From NCBI GenBank assembly GCA_018829445.1, contig JAHJTV010000092.1:43502-107501 (forward strand): 64,000 nucleotides of DNA, in the 5' to 3' direction. Both the position numbers and the translations under genes were made by a program. Numbering within the stretch: the stretch's first letter is position 1; every line of letters begins with the position of its first letter. The DNA is from a bacterium (GTDB taxonomy: Bacteria; SAR324; XYD2-FULL-50-16). Below the pieces are notes generated by a model. The model was not told where the DNA came from and did not search any database. It worked only from the letters and a program-made list of their open reading frames with translations. Positions 55,098 through 63,599 of this stretch are shown here, in pieces.

Positions 55098-56762
55098 ATG
55101 TCCGAAAAACCAACTTATGATGATTCAAAACCCAGGTTTGAAATGCTCCGGAATATGCGGTTTGCGCGGAAAAGAAAACTGAATACCCGCTTGTTGGGGC
55201 AGTTTCTGGAAATTAAAGCCCATTCAAGACCCGACTTCCCGGTACTGACATTTGAAAACCCAAATGGAACGGATATTATCCAGACTTACCGGGATCTGCA
55301 TGAAAACTCCCATCGCTTTGCACGAGTTCTTTTGGAAGCTGGTGTACAGAAAGGTGATAAGTATGCCGCCATGATGTATAACTATCCGGAAATGGTCCAT
55401 TTATTTGCGGCAGCCGGTATTATCGGAGCCATTATTGTACCGATCGATCCCAGATCCAAGGGACATAAACTGGCTCACCAGATAACCAATTCAAAATGCA
55501 AGGTAATATTTACCACCTCCAATCTCCTGGACAATATTGAGGAGATCAGGGAAAAGATCCCGCTGGTCAGCCGTATTTTTGTGGCGGACAAACCGGAATT
55601 TGCCGCCACAGGTGACGTGGGAAAATATGCATCCACTGAAGCGATACTTCAATCACCTTTTAAACCGGTTGATTACAAAATTGATAACCCCAAACACCCC
55701 ATGCAAATTATTTATACCTCCGGAACCACCGGTGATCCCAAAGGGGTGATGCATGAGAATTATCGACTGCGAATCTATGGCCTGTTTGCCAGTCGATTGT
55801 ATGGCGTTAAAAACAGTGATGTGCTTTATACCGGTTTGTCCATGACACACGGTAACGCAATCGGGTTGACTCTCTCACCCGGTTTGTACAGGGGGATTAA
55901 GACGGTTTTTAGCGCTAAATTCACCAAAAGCAGACTATGGGATATTTCCCGTAAGTACGGCGTCACCATGTTCAGCATGCTGGGGGGTGTAGCAGCGGGT
56001 ATCTTTAATGAGCCTCCCAAGCCCAATGATGCCGATAATCCGGTCAGGCAGGTTATTAGTGCCGGCATGCCCAAGGCGATCTGGGAGGATTTTGAAAAAC
56101 GTTTCGGTGTTCAGATTTTGGAATGGTATTCTACTCTGGAGGGAGGAGGGGTTACCAGAAAACCACCCGGGAAAGGCCCCATCGGAAGCTGCGGAAAACC
56201 GATCTTAGCCTTTAAGATGAAAGTGGTGGATGAAAATGATAATGAATGTCCGCCCAATGTCACCGGAGAGATTATCGCCAAGCCGAGAGGGGGGAAGGCC
56301 AAAGTGGATTATTACGGCAATAAGGAGGCCAGTGAAAAGAAGACCCTTGGGGGTTGGAATCGCACCGGAGATATGGCACATGTGGACGAGAACGGCTGGT
56401 GGTTTTTTGACTATCGCAAGGGTGGGGGACTGAGAAGAGCCGGAGATTTTATTCAACCCGATACAGTGGAAAGAGTCATCGGTGAGCATCCGGATGTCAG
56501 TGAAGTTGCCGTCTTTGGTATTCCGGCAGCCAGCGGCGCCCCTGGTGAGTCTGATCTGGTTGCCGGAATCGCTCTCTTTGAAGGCAGGAAGGTTGATCCG
56601 GCAAGTATCTTCGAATGCGCCCGTAAAGGCCTGGAGGCCAACAGCATTCCCAGTTATCTCCTTATTCTCGACGAAATACCCATGACCATCAGTCAAAAAC
56701 CTCAGGAACGCTTTTTAAGGCAAGCGTTCGAGGAATGCCCCGAAAAGGTCTTCAAGCTGTAG
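55098..56762 (+). CDS. AMP-forming acyl-CoA synthetase
   Basis: 554 residues from the ATG at 55098, chosen for its AGGAGA site; an ATG at 55053 is in a poorer context. P-loop-like motif IIYTSGTTGDPKGVMHE, A5-type WYSTLEGGGVTRK, A8 segment FDYRKGGGLRRAGDFI (hinge Asp region GWNRTGDMAH) and the adenylation Lys in SQKPQERFLRQ. It activates a carboxylic acid as acyl-CoA for the thiolase pathway. The gene ends at a 29-bp-arm palindrome shared with the convergent iron-sulfur gene. Confidence 0.92.
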   Translation: MSEKPTYDDSKPRFEMLRNMRFARKRKLNTRLLGQFLEIKAHSRPDFPVLTFENPNGTDIIQTYRDLHENSHRFARVLLEAGVQKGDKYAAMMYNYPEMVHLFAAAGIIGAIIVPIDPRSKGHKLAHQITNSKCKVIFTTSNLLDNIEEIREKIPLVSRIFVADKPEFAATGDVGKYASTEAILQSPFKPVDYKIDNPKHPMQIIYTSGTTGDPKGVMHENYRLRIYGLFASRLYGVKNSDVLYTGLSMTHGNAIGLTLSPGLYRGIKTVFSAKFTKSRLWDISRKYGVTMFSMLGGVAAGIFNEPPKPNDADNPVRQVISAGMPKAIWEDFEKRFGVQILEWYSTLEGGGVTRKPPGKGPIGSCGKPILAFKMKVVDENDNECPPNVTGEIIAKPRGGKAKVDYYGNKEASEKKTLGGWNRTGDMAHVDENGWWFFDYRKGGGLRRAGDFIQPDTVERVIGEHPDVSEVAVFGIPAASGAPGESDLVAGIALFEGRKVDPASIFECARKGLEANSIPSYLLILDEIPMTISQKPQERFLRQAFEECPEKVFKL

Positions 56763-56765
56763 TCG

Positions 56766-56830
56766 AAGGGGTCAAGTCTCGTTTTGTTGCTTCTTTTCCG
56801 GAGAAGCAACAAAACGAGACTTGACCCCTT
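56766..56830. repeat. Perfect inverted repeat, REP-like, between convergent genes
   Basis: Two 29-base arms (AAGGGGTCAAGTCTCGTTTT... and its exact complement) separated by 7 bases. It lies 4 bp past the ligase stop and contains the stop and last codons of the convergent iron-sulfur gene. A half-unit with one mismatch occurs at 59203. It could act as a two-way terminator; REP-type mobile repeat is an inference. Confidence 0.8.
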
Positions 56831-57680
56831 TTCCCCTTTTTTCGATTTTCAGGGGTAAATTTGACATTTCTCTAATCCTGTCCAGCAGGTGTTGGAACAT
56901 TACCTCCTCATTTTCCATGGTTAGTGAGATCGCCCCTTCGGGACAGCGGTTGACGCAGATGCCACATCCCCGGCAGTCGTCGCCGATAACAGCAACCTTT
57001 CCCTTCGTTTCCACGGCTGATACAAAGCAAGTTTCAACACAGGTTTGACAGTTACTGCATTTTGAGGTGTCTACCTGAACAGAGAGTCCGGGAAGTTTCT
57101 TATAGGTTTTGTCAAGGGAGAGGCCCCTCCGTTTCATAAATGTTCGATAAATACACTGATCATCGTCACACAGACACATGAACAGAAGACGGTTGAACCT
57201 GGTCAGTTGAAAAGCCAGGGCATCAATCCAGACATGAGCGATATTGGCCACCAGCCCTTGTGCAGCCGCTTTACGTACATGGTTGACAGCCTCTTCCGTG
57301 TTGATTTTTCGACCATGGGAAGGATGAATACGGGCAATGGAGGGACCGAAAGCCATGCATCCAATATTCAATCGGGAGCTCTTTCTGTTTTTAACACCGG
57401 CACAATGGCACTCATCCATGAGAAATATATCATCTATTTCAGATACAAGTCGTTCAACCAGTCTCATGGGAAGAGCGATGCTATCCGGCGATTCGACATT
57501 AACATGGATGGGAATTGAAGTCAGCTCGTTATGGGGCCGCTTGAAAAAGGGATAAATAATCCATTTGAGCACAGGAACCGCACTCCATTTCTTGCCATAT
57601 TTGATGAGTGGCCAGGAGAGTCTTACCTGTAAGCGAACCAGCTTGAGGTTGGGGCCATATTTAAAGATATTCCACACCAT
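56772..57680 (-). CDS. Cys-rich iron-sulfur protein, paralogue with repeat-derived C-terminus
   Basis: 302 residues with the same module as 58014-58862: N-terminal helical segment, HVNVESPDSIALPMRLVERL, DECHCAGVK...GCMAFG, a reduced middle Cys segment FMCLCDDDQC, and two 4Fe-4S motifs CSNCQTCVETC and CRGCGICVNRC. The final residues (GKGVKSRFVASPEKKQQNET) are encoded by the palindromic repeat at 56766, so the native end has been replaced or extended by the repeat. It is the third gene of a minus-strand set with 58014 and 57737. Confidence 0.82.
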   Translation of the reverse strand: MVWNIFKYGPNLKLVRLQVRLSWPLIKYGKKWSAVPVLKWIIYPFFKRPHNELTSIPIHVNVESPDSIALPMRLVERLVSEIDDIFLMDECHCAGVKNRKSSRLNIGCMAFGPSIARIHPSHGRKINTEEAVNHVRKAAAQGLVANIAHVWIDALAFQLTRFNRLLFMCLCDDDQCIYRTFMKRRGLSLDKTYKKLPGLSVQVDTSKCSNCQTCVETCFVSAVETKGKVAVIGDDCRGCGICVNRCPEGAISLTMENEEVMFQHLLDRIREMSNLPLKIEKRGKGVKSRFVASPEKKQQNET

Positions 57681-57736
57681 CAGCCTCTTATTTGAGTCAT
57701 CAAAGCATATTCGGAAAAGTCACCCGTCAGGCAAGC

Positions 57737-58009
57737 TTATTTCTCAATGATTCCCTTTTTAACCGGCAGCCACCAAGTAAATCCAAAAAGCAGCGTTTTG
57801 ACAACAGACACCCGAACGCTGAAACCGTTTTTTCTCCCTATTGGAATGGCAGTAAAAAGTTCGGCTGAATGCAGGATCACCAATCCCAGAAAAAAGCTCC
57901 AGGCCTGTAAATGATTTTCCGGAAAAAGAAGGTAGCCGGCCACCACAGAAATGATCCAGAGCCCAATGGCCCCGATCATCAATAACTGCCAGAAAGTCTT
58001 AGAGTTCAT
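57737..58009 (-). CDS. Small three-helix membrane protein
   Basis: 90 residues from the ATG at 58009, which follows an AAAGGAG site at the end of the preceding gene; a longer open frame to 58096 overlaps that gene. Three membrane helices: LLMIGAIGLWIISVVAGYLLF, AWSFFLGLVILHSAELFTA, and VVKTLLFGFTWWLPV, with a basic loop (IGRKNG) and basic tail. The HSAE and FGFTWWLPV pattern faintly resembles the TMEM254/DUF4499 family, unverified. It is sandwiched between two iron-sulfur paralogues with gaps of 4 and 56 bp, suggesting a membrane anchor for them. Confidence 0.75.
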   Translation of the reverse strand: MNSKTFWQLLMIGAIGLWIISVVAGYLLFPENHLQAWSFFLGLVILHSAELFTAIPIGRKNGFSVRVSVVKTLLFGFTWWLPVKKGIIEK

Positions 58010-58013
58010 AAGC

Positions 58014-58862
58014 TTAATGCTCCTTTGGATTGAATGATGTTTCAAAATCGATTCTTTCCCTGATGCGGGTGTGTAATTCCATGATGGCTTCTTCAATATC
58101 CCTGATCTCAGGATAGACGGCGTTTTCTAGGCAGCCGGAGACACAGAGGCCGCAGCCTTTGCACAGGTCGTTGTCTCTGATGATCCGGCCGTTTTTGACG
58201 GAAAGCGCATCCATAAAACAAGACTTAACACAGGTCTCACATGAGGTGCATTTCTGATGATCAGTATATATCTCAAGTCCTTTGAGTCGCACTATTCTAT
58301 CTGCAACATCATGGGGGAGGTATTTTCCGGAATTAAGTACGGTACAGCAACACCGGCAACAAAAGCAGACTGCAAGGAGTTTTCCCCTGTCCTTGACACC
58401 CCAGATCAGGTTATCCACTTTGACCCTGCCTACCATGGGAAGCAATCCATCTCCGACACAAGCCCGCATATGATCTAAAGCCTCTTCTATACCAACATGA
58501 TCTGCTATCCGGGGATCAATCTCTTCCGTTCCTGCACCCAGTTGGATACAACCCGCTTCTATGGAGTGATTGGTGCATTTTCTTTCATCCCGGCAGGTAC
58601 ATCTTTTGATGATGACCCGATGAGCCGAACGGTTAATGAGTTCTTCAAGGACAAGCGTGGGTAAGTAAGAACTGTCCACACCCGATATTTCAGTATTGAC
58701 AGGGATATGAGTTACATTGAAGTTTTTTTCCGACATCAAGGGCATGGCAATTTTGGCAATCAGTCCCCCAACAATCGGCCATTGTGTTGCCATGGCGCTC
58801 TTCCATGTTATGGGCCAGATTTTCGCAAGAACAGTAAGCCACCATTCAGGTCTTTTGGACAT
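58014..58862 (-). CDS. Cys-rich iron-sulfur protein, full-motif paralogue
   Basis: 282 residues from the ATG at 58862 (a TTG at 58874 is possible). The N-terminus is hydrophobic and helical, perhaps membrane-associated. Then HIPVNTEISGVDSSYLPTLV, KRCTCRDERKC...EAGCIQLG, MVGRVKVDN, the Cys-dense VCFCCRCCC, and two ferredoxin motifs CTSCETCVKSC and CKGCGLCVSGC. The Cys-dense part matches the C-terminal half of the SDR fusion at 50983 almost motif for motif. First gene of the set 58014-57737-56772; an inverted repeat at 59006 lies upstream. Confidence 0.83.
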   Translation of the reverse strand: MSKRPEWWLTVLAKIWPITWKSAMATQWPIVGGLIAKIAMPLMSEKNFNVTHIPVNTEISGVDSSYLPTLVLEELINRSAHRVIIKRCTCRDERKCTNHSIEAGCIQLGAGTEEIDPRIADHVGIEEALDHMRACVGDGLLPMVGRVKVDNLIWGVKDRGKLLAVCFCCRCCCTVLNSGKYLPHDVADRIVRLKGLEIYTDHQKCTSCETCVKSCFMDALSVKNGRIIRDNDLCKGCGLCVSGCLENAVYPEIRDIEEAIMELHTRIRERIDFETSFNPKEH

Positions 58863-59005
58863 TCCATGTACCAAGTCAGGTGATGGATGGGGAGCTTGGC
58901 CACAAATCTTACTGCAGGCCTTTCAAACACGCTCCTTTCAATCAGTTTTAGGAAACACTTCCTTGTGGAAAAAACAATAGCACATGATTGTTTGATAGAA
59001 GAAAC

Positions 59006-59019
59006 TGACCGTCAGGTCA
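59006..59019. promoter_or_regulatory. TetR-type operator candidate
   Basis: TGACCGTCAGGTCA is a perfect 5-4-5 inverted repeat about 145 bp upstream of the 58862 start codon and 220 bp past the TetR gene. Sites of this form are used by TetR repressors of fatty-acid genes. The 376-bp gap around it has no other feature except the half repeat at 59203. Confidence 0.45.
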
Positions 59020-59202
59020 AGCCTAATCCACCTGTGGTGCCATTATTTTCCCCAGTGTACCCGGGTCTATTAATGATTGTGGTCGAGGATATAGCATGTC
59101 AGATAATGCCATATCCATAATCAGAAAAAAATCGGAGAAGGGGGATAGTAGGTAGTTGGTGTATAGCTATATTCGAGTAGAGAGTTCAAGTTTATTCAAA
59201 AA

Positions 59203-59231
59203 AGAAGCAACAAAACAAGACTTGACCCCTT
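59203..59231 (-). repeat. Half unit of the REP-like palindrome
   Basis: AGAAGCAACAAAACAAGACT followed by TGACCCCTT: the right arm of the 56766 palindrome with one mismatch, placed 8 bp past the stop of the TetR gene. Both copies thus lie at gene 3' ends. Confidence 0.75.
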
Positions 59232-59238
59232 CACCCCT

Positions 59239-59829
59239 TCAGGGTTTTAAGATTTTCCAGAAAAGCTCGAAAAAATTCTGGATAGTATCGGCGAGTTTTT
59301 GTTTCATACCGAAATAATACCACTGATGAATATGTCGGTAACAAAACATGTAGTAGACATCTACGATCTGTTTATCAGTTATGTCCAAGCTGATGGTTCC
59401 TTTCTCCCTGGCTTTTTTAATGGGATCAAGCAAAAGGACATGTTCATGCCCTCGTTTAAAGCTCTCCTCCTTCATCCAGTTTCGCATGGGAACAGTGATA
59501 AAGGCGGTGATGGCCACGCCGGGATTCTTATCATAGAAGTCCATTGTGACCCAGAACACCTTGCGGAAGATCTCTTTAATGTCTTCCATCCCGGCGAGAT
59601 GGAGCTGCAAAATGTCCCTGATCTCACCGATTTTTTCATTAAGAATAGTAAAGATGAGATCCTCCTTGGAGGAAAAGTACTTGTAGATAGTCCCTGAGCT
59701 GATCCCTGTTTTTTTTGAAATTTCACGGATATTCACACGATGAAAATCATTTTCTGAAAACAGTTCCAGCACGACAGGGTAGAGCCTGTTTTTCAGCTTT
59801 TCCGGGATAGCCAATTCTACATCTTTCAT
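59239..59829 (-). CDS. TetR family repressor
   Basis: 196 residues. HTH at about 30-53 (FHRVNIREISKKTGISSGTI, then YKYFSSKEDLIF), followed by an all-helical ligand domain. TetR proteins of this length next to acyl-CoA ligases often sense acyl-CoA. It is the third gene of the operon with the MaoC-like (61567) and ligase (59851) genes, 21 bp after the latter, so it likely controls this operon and perhaps the 58014 set through the palindrome at 59006. Confidence 0.92.
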   Translation of the reverse strand: MKDVELAIPEKLKNRLYPVVLELFSENDFHRVNIREISKKTGISSGTIYKYFSSKEDLIFTILNEKIGEIRDILQLHLAGMEDIKEIFRKVFWVTMDFYDKNPGVAITAFITVPMRNWMKEESFKRGHEHVLLLDPIKKAREKGTISLDITDKQIVDVYYMFCYRHIHQWYYFGMKQKLADTIQNFFELFWKILKP

Positions 59830-59850
59830 TCCTGTTCTTCTCCGAAAATC

Positions 59851-61557
59851 CTACACATCCCACTTTCCTTCTTTTCGCAGTCGTTCGATTATCTTTTCAG
59901 CCAACTGGTGAAGTCCACGTTTATCGACCTTGGCGCTTCGCGTCAATGGAAACTCTCTATCGGCAGGCCAGACTTCGATATGCTGTGGCCGCTTGTAAGC
60001 TGCGATTTTGCCGCAGTGTACCATGATTTGTTCCGCGGTCAGTTCGGCACCTTTTTCCAGGCGCACAAAGGCAAGGATCCCCTCATCATAGACTGCGTGT
60101 TTCATGCCGATAACTTCGGCCATATCGATCCCCTGTAATTGGGCTATATGCTCTTCCACTTCAGTAGGAAAAACATTGTACCCTTTCTGCTTGATGATAA
60201 ACTTTCGTCGACCGGATAAATACAGGGCCTGATAACTTCCCATCTCTTTAAAATAGCCCAGGTCACCCGTGTAGAGGATGCCTTCCTTTGAGATAGCCCC
60301 GGCTGTTTCCTCGGGTTGATTGTAATACCCGAGAAATACAATGGGCGGGTGGTAGCAGATCTCTCCGACTTCGCCCACAGGAAGCTCTTCGCCCGCAGAG
60401 CCATCTTCATTCATGGGTTTGCGAATGCTGACCTTGGCCAGATCAGGAAAGGCTCTACCGACCTGCCCTGCCATTTCGTCCACCGGAATATCGGGAGGTG
60501 TAAAAGTGGCAAACCCTGCGTTTTCGGTCATCCCAATGCCGGTACCGAAATGGGGGGCCATGGTGGCCAGTTTGGTCAAAAAGGGCGAATCTCCTGCAGA
60601 TCCGGCATATGCTACGAATTGCAGGCTGGTTAGATCATATTGTTTAAAGTCCGGATGGTTCCAGAGCATGCGGTATTGAGTTGGAATCTGCCCCAGCAGG
60701 TTGATTTTGTGTTTTTGAATTGCTTCCAGGGTGGCGGTTACATCAAAAATCCTCAGCAACACGGCCGTTCCGCCCCTGAAAAAAGTCGTCATCAGTGTTT
60801 CGGTGACACATCCCACATGACTGGGCGGAAGGTTGACCATAGTGACCAGGCGACCACCAATTTCCTCATCAGAGAGCCCCACGCCTCTTGAAAGAATCTG
60901 ATTTTGCACAATGATGTTTTCATGACTGAGAAGTGCCGGTTTTGGTTCTCCCGTGGTTCCGGTGGTATAGATAATAAGGGCAGGCGTATTGGAATCGATG
61001 GCTGCATAGGCTTTTTCCAGCCGTTTATGAAAAAGATTGGCTATTTTCAGCATCAGCAACTTACTCTTTTTCATCAAATCGGTGATGCTGATACCGCCAT
61101 CAATAATATCGCCCGGTTTGGGATTTGGTGTGAATTGAACCAGATATTCGATAGAAGAGCACTGGGCTTTGACTGCTTTTCCTATCTCGCGAAAATCGGT
61201 AACCGGTGTGTTTCCAAGAAAAAAGAAGGCCTTGGGTTTGATTTTGTTGACATCCCGGACAATCTCCTCTTTTTTCAGCCGAAGATCCAGAGGCGCAATG
61301 ATAGCCCCGATTTTGAAGCAGGCATACATGAGGATAACGTGTTCGGGAACAAGAACCAATTGAGTAGCCAACCGGTCACCCTTTTTGATCCCCATGTCCA
61401 TCAGGCGAAGGGCAAAAAAATCAACCAGGGCTAAGAATTTTTTATAAGAGACCTGTTTATCGTCCTCATGCTGAATCATGGCTGTCTGCTCCGGCTTTTT
61501 CGCAGCCCAGTATTCAATGTAAGAATTCAGCAGTGGAAGTTTCGGCATTTCATTCAT
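59851..61557 (-). CDS. AMP-forming acyl-CoA synthetase, second copy
   Basis: 568 residues. Motifs: LIIYTTGTTGEPKPALLSHE (A3), FGTGIGMTENAGFAT (A5), YTGDLGYFKE and GRRKFIIKQKGYNVFP (A7/A8) and the terminal Lys in LTRSAKVDKRGLH. It is divergent from the ligase at 55098 and probably has another chain or ring preference. AAGGGGG stands before the ATG. The MaoC-like gene ends 9 bp upstream, so hydration and activation are coupled at expression level. Confidence 0.93.
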   Translation of the reverse strand: MNEMPKLPLLNSYIEYWAAKKPEQTAMIQHEDDKQVSYKKFLALVDFFALRLMDMGIKKGDRLATQLVLVPEHVILMYACFKIGAIIAPLDLRLKKEEIVRDVNKIKPKAFFFLGNTPVTDFREIGKAVKAQCSSIEYLVQFTPNPKPGDIIDGGISITDLMKKSKLLMLKIANLFHKRLEKAYAAIDSNTPALIIYTTGTTGEPKPALLSHENIIVQNQILSRGVGLSDEEIGGRLVTMVNLPPSHVGCVTETLMTTFFRGGTAVLLRIFDVTATLEAIQKHKINLLGQIPTQYRMLWNHPDFKQYDLTSLQFVAYAGSAGDSPFLTKLATMAPHFGTGIGMTENAGFATFTPPDIPVDEMAGQVGRAFPDLAKVSIRKPMNEDGSAGEELPVGEVGEICYHPPIVFLGYYNQPEETAGAISKEGILYTGDLGYFKEMGSYQALYLSGRRKFIIKQKGYNVFPTEVEEHIAQLQGIDMAEVIGMKHAVYDEGILAFVRLEKGAELTAEQIMVHCGKIAAYKRPQHIEVWPADREFPLTRSAKVDKRGLHQLAEKIIERLRKEGKWDV

Positions 61558-61566
61558 GGAGCCCCC

Positions 61567-62436
61567 TTAAGAGTCAAGTTTAAGATATCCCCGGCTGATA
61601 GCTCGCTGTCCCTGGCTGTTCAACACCTGAAAAAAACAGTCGCCATTGGCGCTACGGCTGAGTAGTTGAAAGGTAATATTTGAACCCGGTATCACCATAC
61701 CGGTGAACCGACAGGCGATTGATTGCACCCTGTTTGGATCAGCCCCAGCTTCCCGGTTGATAATTTCCTTTACGGCAAGAGCCAGGGTGGCGGTTCCCTG
61801 GAGGATAATATCCGGTAACCCCACCTGGTGTGCAAATTGCTTCGAAGTATGGATGGGAAAGTGAATCCGGGTGCAACCGTCATAAACAAAAGGCATAAGC
61901 GGATCAATGGTTACGATAGATTCCCAGCGAACCTCCTCATTGGCGCCAGCTTCTGGTTTAGTTGGAAGGTTATCTTCTCCCTTGCCATGATCATCACATT
62001 CGACTCCGCGCATCAATGCGCCGATAAACTCGGTAAAGATGGGATTCTCATTTTGATCAAAAGCATCCAGTTGTGTGATCATATGAGTTCCGGCACGGTG
62101 GGGCAGGATTGCAGCAATCTTCCCCTTTATGGTTATCCGGTCTCCCGCTCGAATTAGCCGATGTAAAACAAGGTGCTCACTATAATGTACCTGGGTGGCC
62201 AGGATGTCACGGGGGAAATCATCCAGCTCAATAAACTCCCAAATCCGCTCAAGAATTGGCCAGGTTACTGCTACACAGTTCATGGGATGTGCCACAATAC
62301 CTTGCGGATTTTCATCGTTAAAATATGCCGGATTATGATCATTAATAGCTGCCGCATAGTTCATGGTTTCACGCCAGGTGATATCCGTTTTATACTCTCT
62401 AAGCGTCGAGCCGACAAAGTGTGAGTTTACCTTCAT
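61567..62436 (-). CDS. MaoC-like two-hotdog acyl-CoA hydratase
   Basis: 289 residues from the ATG at 62436; an ATG at 62535 would add 33 residues without domain character, so the start is uncertain. The first half is a FAS1-like/MaoC-N hotdog (VGSTLREYKTDITWRETMNY, AAAINDHNPAYF). The second half has the hot-dog core (IHTSKQFAHQVGLPDIILQG, with FAHQVGLPDIILQG in place of the usual HxD..YA..VG.PG.I.HG). In the cleanest MaoC enzymes an Asp/His pair does hydration; here Asn-Asp-His in the first half fits this role. Probable function is reversible hydration of an enoyl-CoA in the cluster's beta-oxidation pathway. Confidence 0.8.
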   Translation of the reverse strand: MKVNSHFVGSTLREYKTDITWRETMNYAAAINDHNPAYFNDENPQGIVAHPMNCVAVTWPILERIWEFIELDDFPRDILATQVHYSEHLVLHRLIRAGDRITIKGKIAAILPHRAGTHMITQLDAFDQNENPIFTEFIGALMRGVECDDHGKGEDNLPTKPEAGANEEVRWESIVTIDPLMPFVYDGCTRIHFPIHTSKQFAHQVGLPDIILQGTATLALAVKEIINREAGADPNRVQSIACRFTGMVIPGSNITFQLLSRSANGDCFFQVLNSQGQRAISRGYLKLDS

Positions 62437-62536
62437 AGCTTTTCCATACCATGGATGTGTCTGATAAATGATGTGCCTATCAAGCCAGACATTGCCTTCC
62501 GGTTTCAGAGCAGGCAAATTAAGCTGCCAGATCATC

Positions 62537-62989
62537 GATCACTTGAAAAATCAGGAGTTGGAGTTTGCTGTTGAATTAAAAATAAAACATCGCTTTAATA
62601 ACTGTCAATAATTAAAACAATGTTTTTATAAAGTAGAGATCGTGAGAAATATTATAGACTTCGAGAGCAGAGCGATGTGTCAAAAAAACAAATAATTTTA
62701 GTTGATTTTATCACCGGGAGATACTGGTATCCAATCTATTTTAGGAAAAATATCAGATAGTTGAAAAAAGATTGTATCAGTTTTCTGGAGCCTGCTTAAT
62801 TAACTAACTGTAATTTTTGAATATACAATTTTTGCCTCAATGGTGTTATCTTTTCAATTTTGAGAACTCAGAAGTTTTCACCATTGAGATTGTCAAACAA
62901 GCATAGTTGGGCATTGTCTGTATTATCTGCAATTAGTTGAGGCTTATTGTTGAGTAACTCGGTTAACTCAACTTTTTCGAGCAGCGATA
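62537..62989. other. AT-rich gap, nothing recognised
   Basis: About 450 bp upstream of the MaoC operon, very AT-rich. It should contain the operon promoter; a TGGCAG...TTGC pair near 62525 has 6 instead of 5 spacer bases, so no sigma-54 call is made. Confidence 0.5.
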
Positions 62990-63594
62990 TACTGAAAATC
63001 TGAAGCATTGTGTAAAGATTTGCTTCAATCCTGTGTTTCTTCGATCAGTTCATCCAGAATGTTTACGTCATGAACAGAACCATCGGTAATAAGAATACAC
63101 GAGGGTATTGAACCTCGTCATCAAGCAATGTATGAAGTGTAACAGCCCCTTTTGCCTTTCGATATTTAGCTCATGGAAACAACGACAAGCAAAGATCGAT
63201 GGTTGATGAATCCAATGCATAAACAGCGTTATCAAGATCAACTGAAAACGGTTGTTCGTCCTGATAGAGTTTCCTGGCTTCTGAGATCAAAATCTTGTAA
63301 ATTCTGCATAAGTGCGCCAATCTCTTTTCTGATTGGCATTGGCAAGATTGCCACGTGTGGGATTTCCATGAATGCCCATGTGATAAAGTTTTTGTGGCTG
63401 AGCTTTGAGGCAAACCTCAATATCACGTAACCCGTTACGATAGGTTAATTGGGCAAACGCCATGCACAGAAATTGGTCCCAACAGCTAAGTTGTGAGTTT
63501 TGCGATCTCCTTTGTACTTTTTTACCAAACCATCAAATCGGCGCTTTGGTGCGTGCTTAATAATTTGAGCAAAGACATTGCTTCCTGAATACAT
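62990..63594 (-). pseudogene. Decayed IS4-type transposase
   Basis: Minus strand from the ATG at 63594 (MYSGSNVFAQIIKHAPKRRF) through successive frames: NFCAWRLPN, an FSVDLDNAVYALDSSTIDLC segment with the first catalytic Asp (DSSTID), then KYRKAKGAVTLHTLLD and VHDVNILDEL. These are landmarks of IS4-family DDE transposases, but they lie in different frames with several stops and frameshifts, and the C-terminal half with the later catalytic residues is absent. Ends of the element were not resolved. Confidence 0.8.
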
Positions 63595-63599
63595 TGTGA

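Noticed and set aside
50983..56762. Olefin biosynthesis (OleA-D-like) set, because a thiolase, AMP ligase and extended SDR occur together
   Set aside because: The thiolase is of the SCP2 type, not OleA/KAS III type, and no OleB hydrolase is present.
62515..62535. TGGCAG...TTGC on the minus strand near the MaoC-like gene
   Set aside because: The spacer is 6 instead of 5 bases, so GG and GC are out of register for sigma-54.
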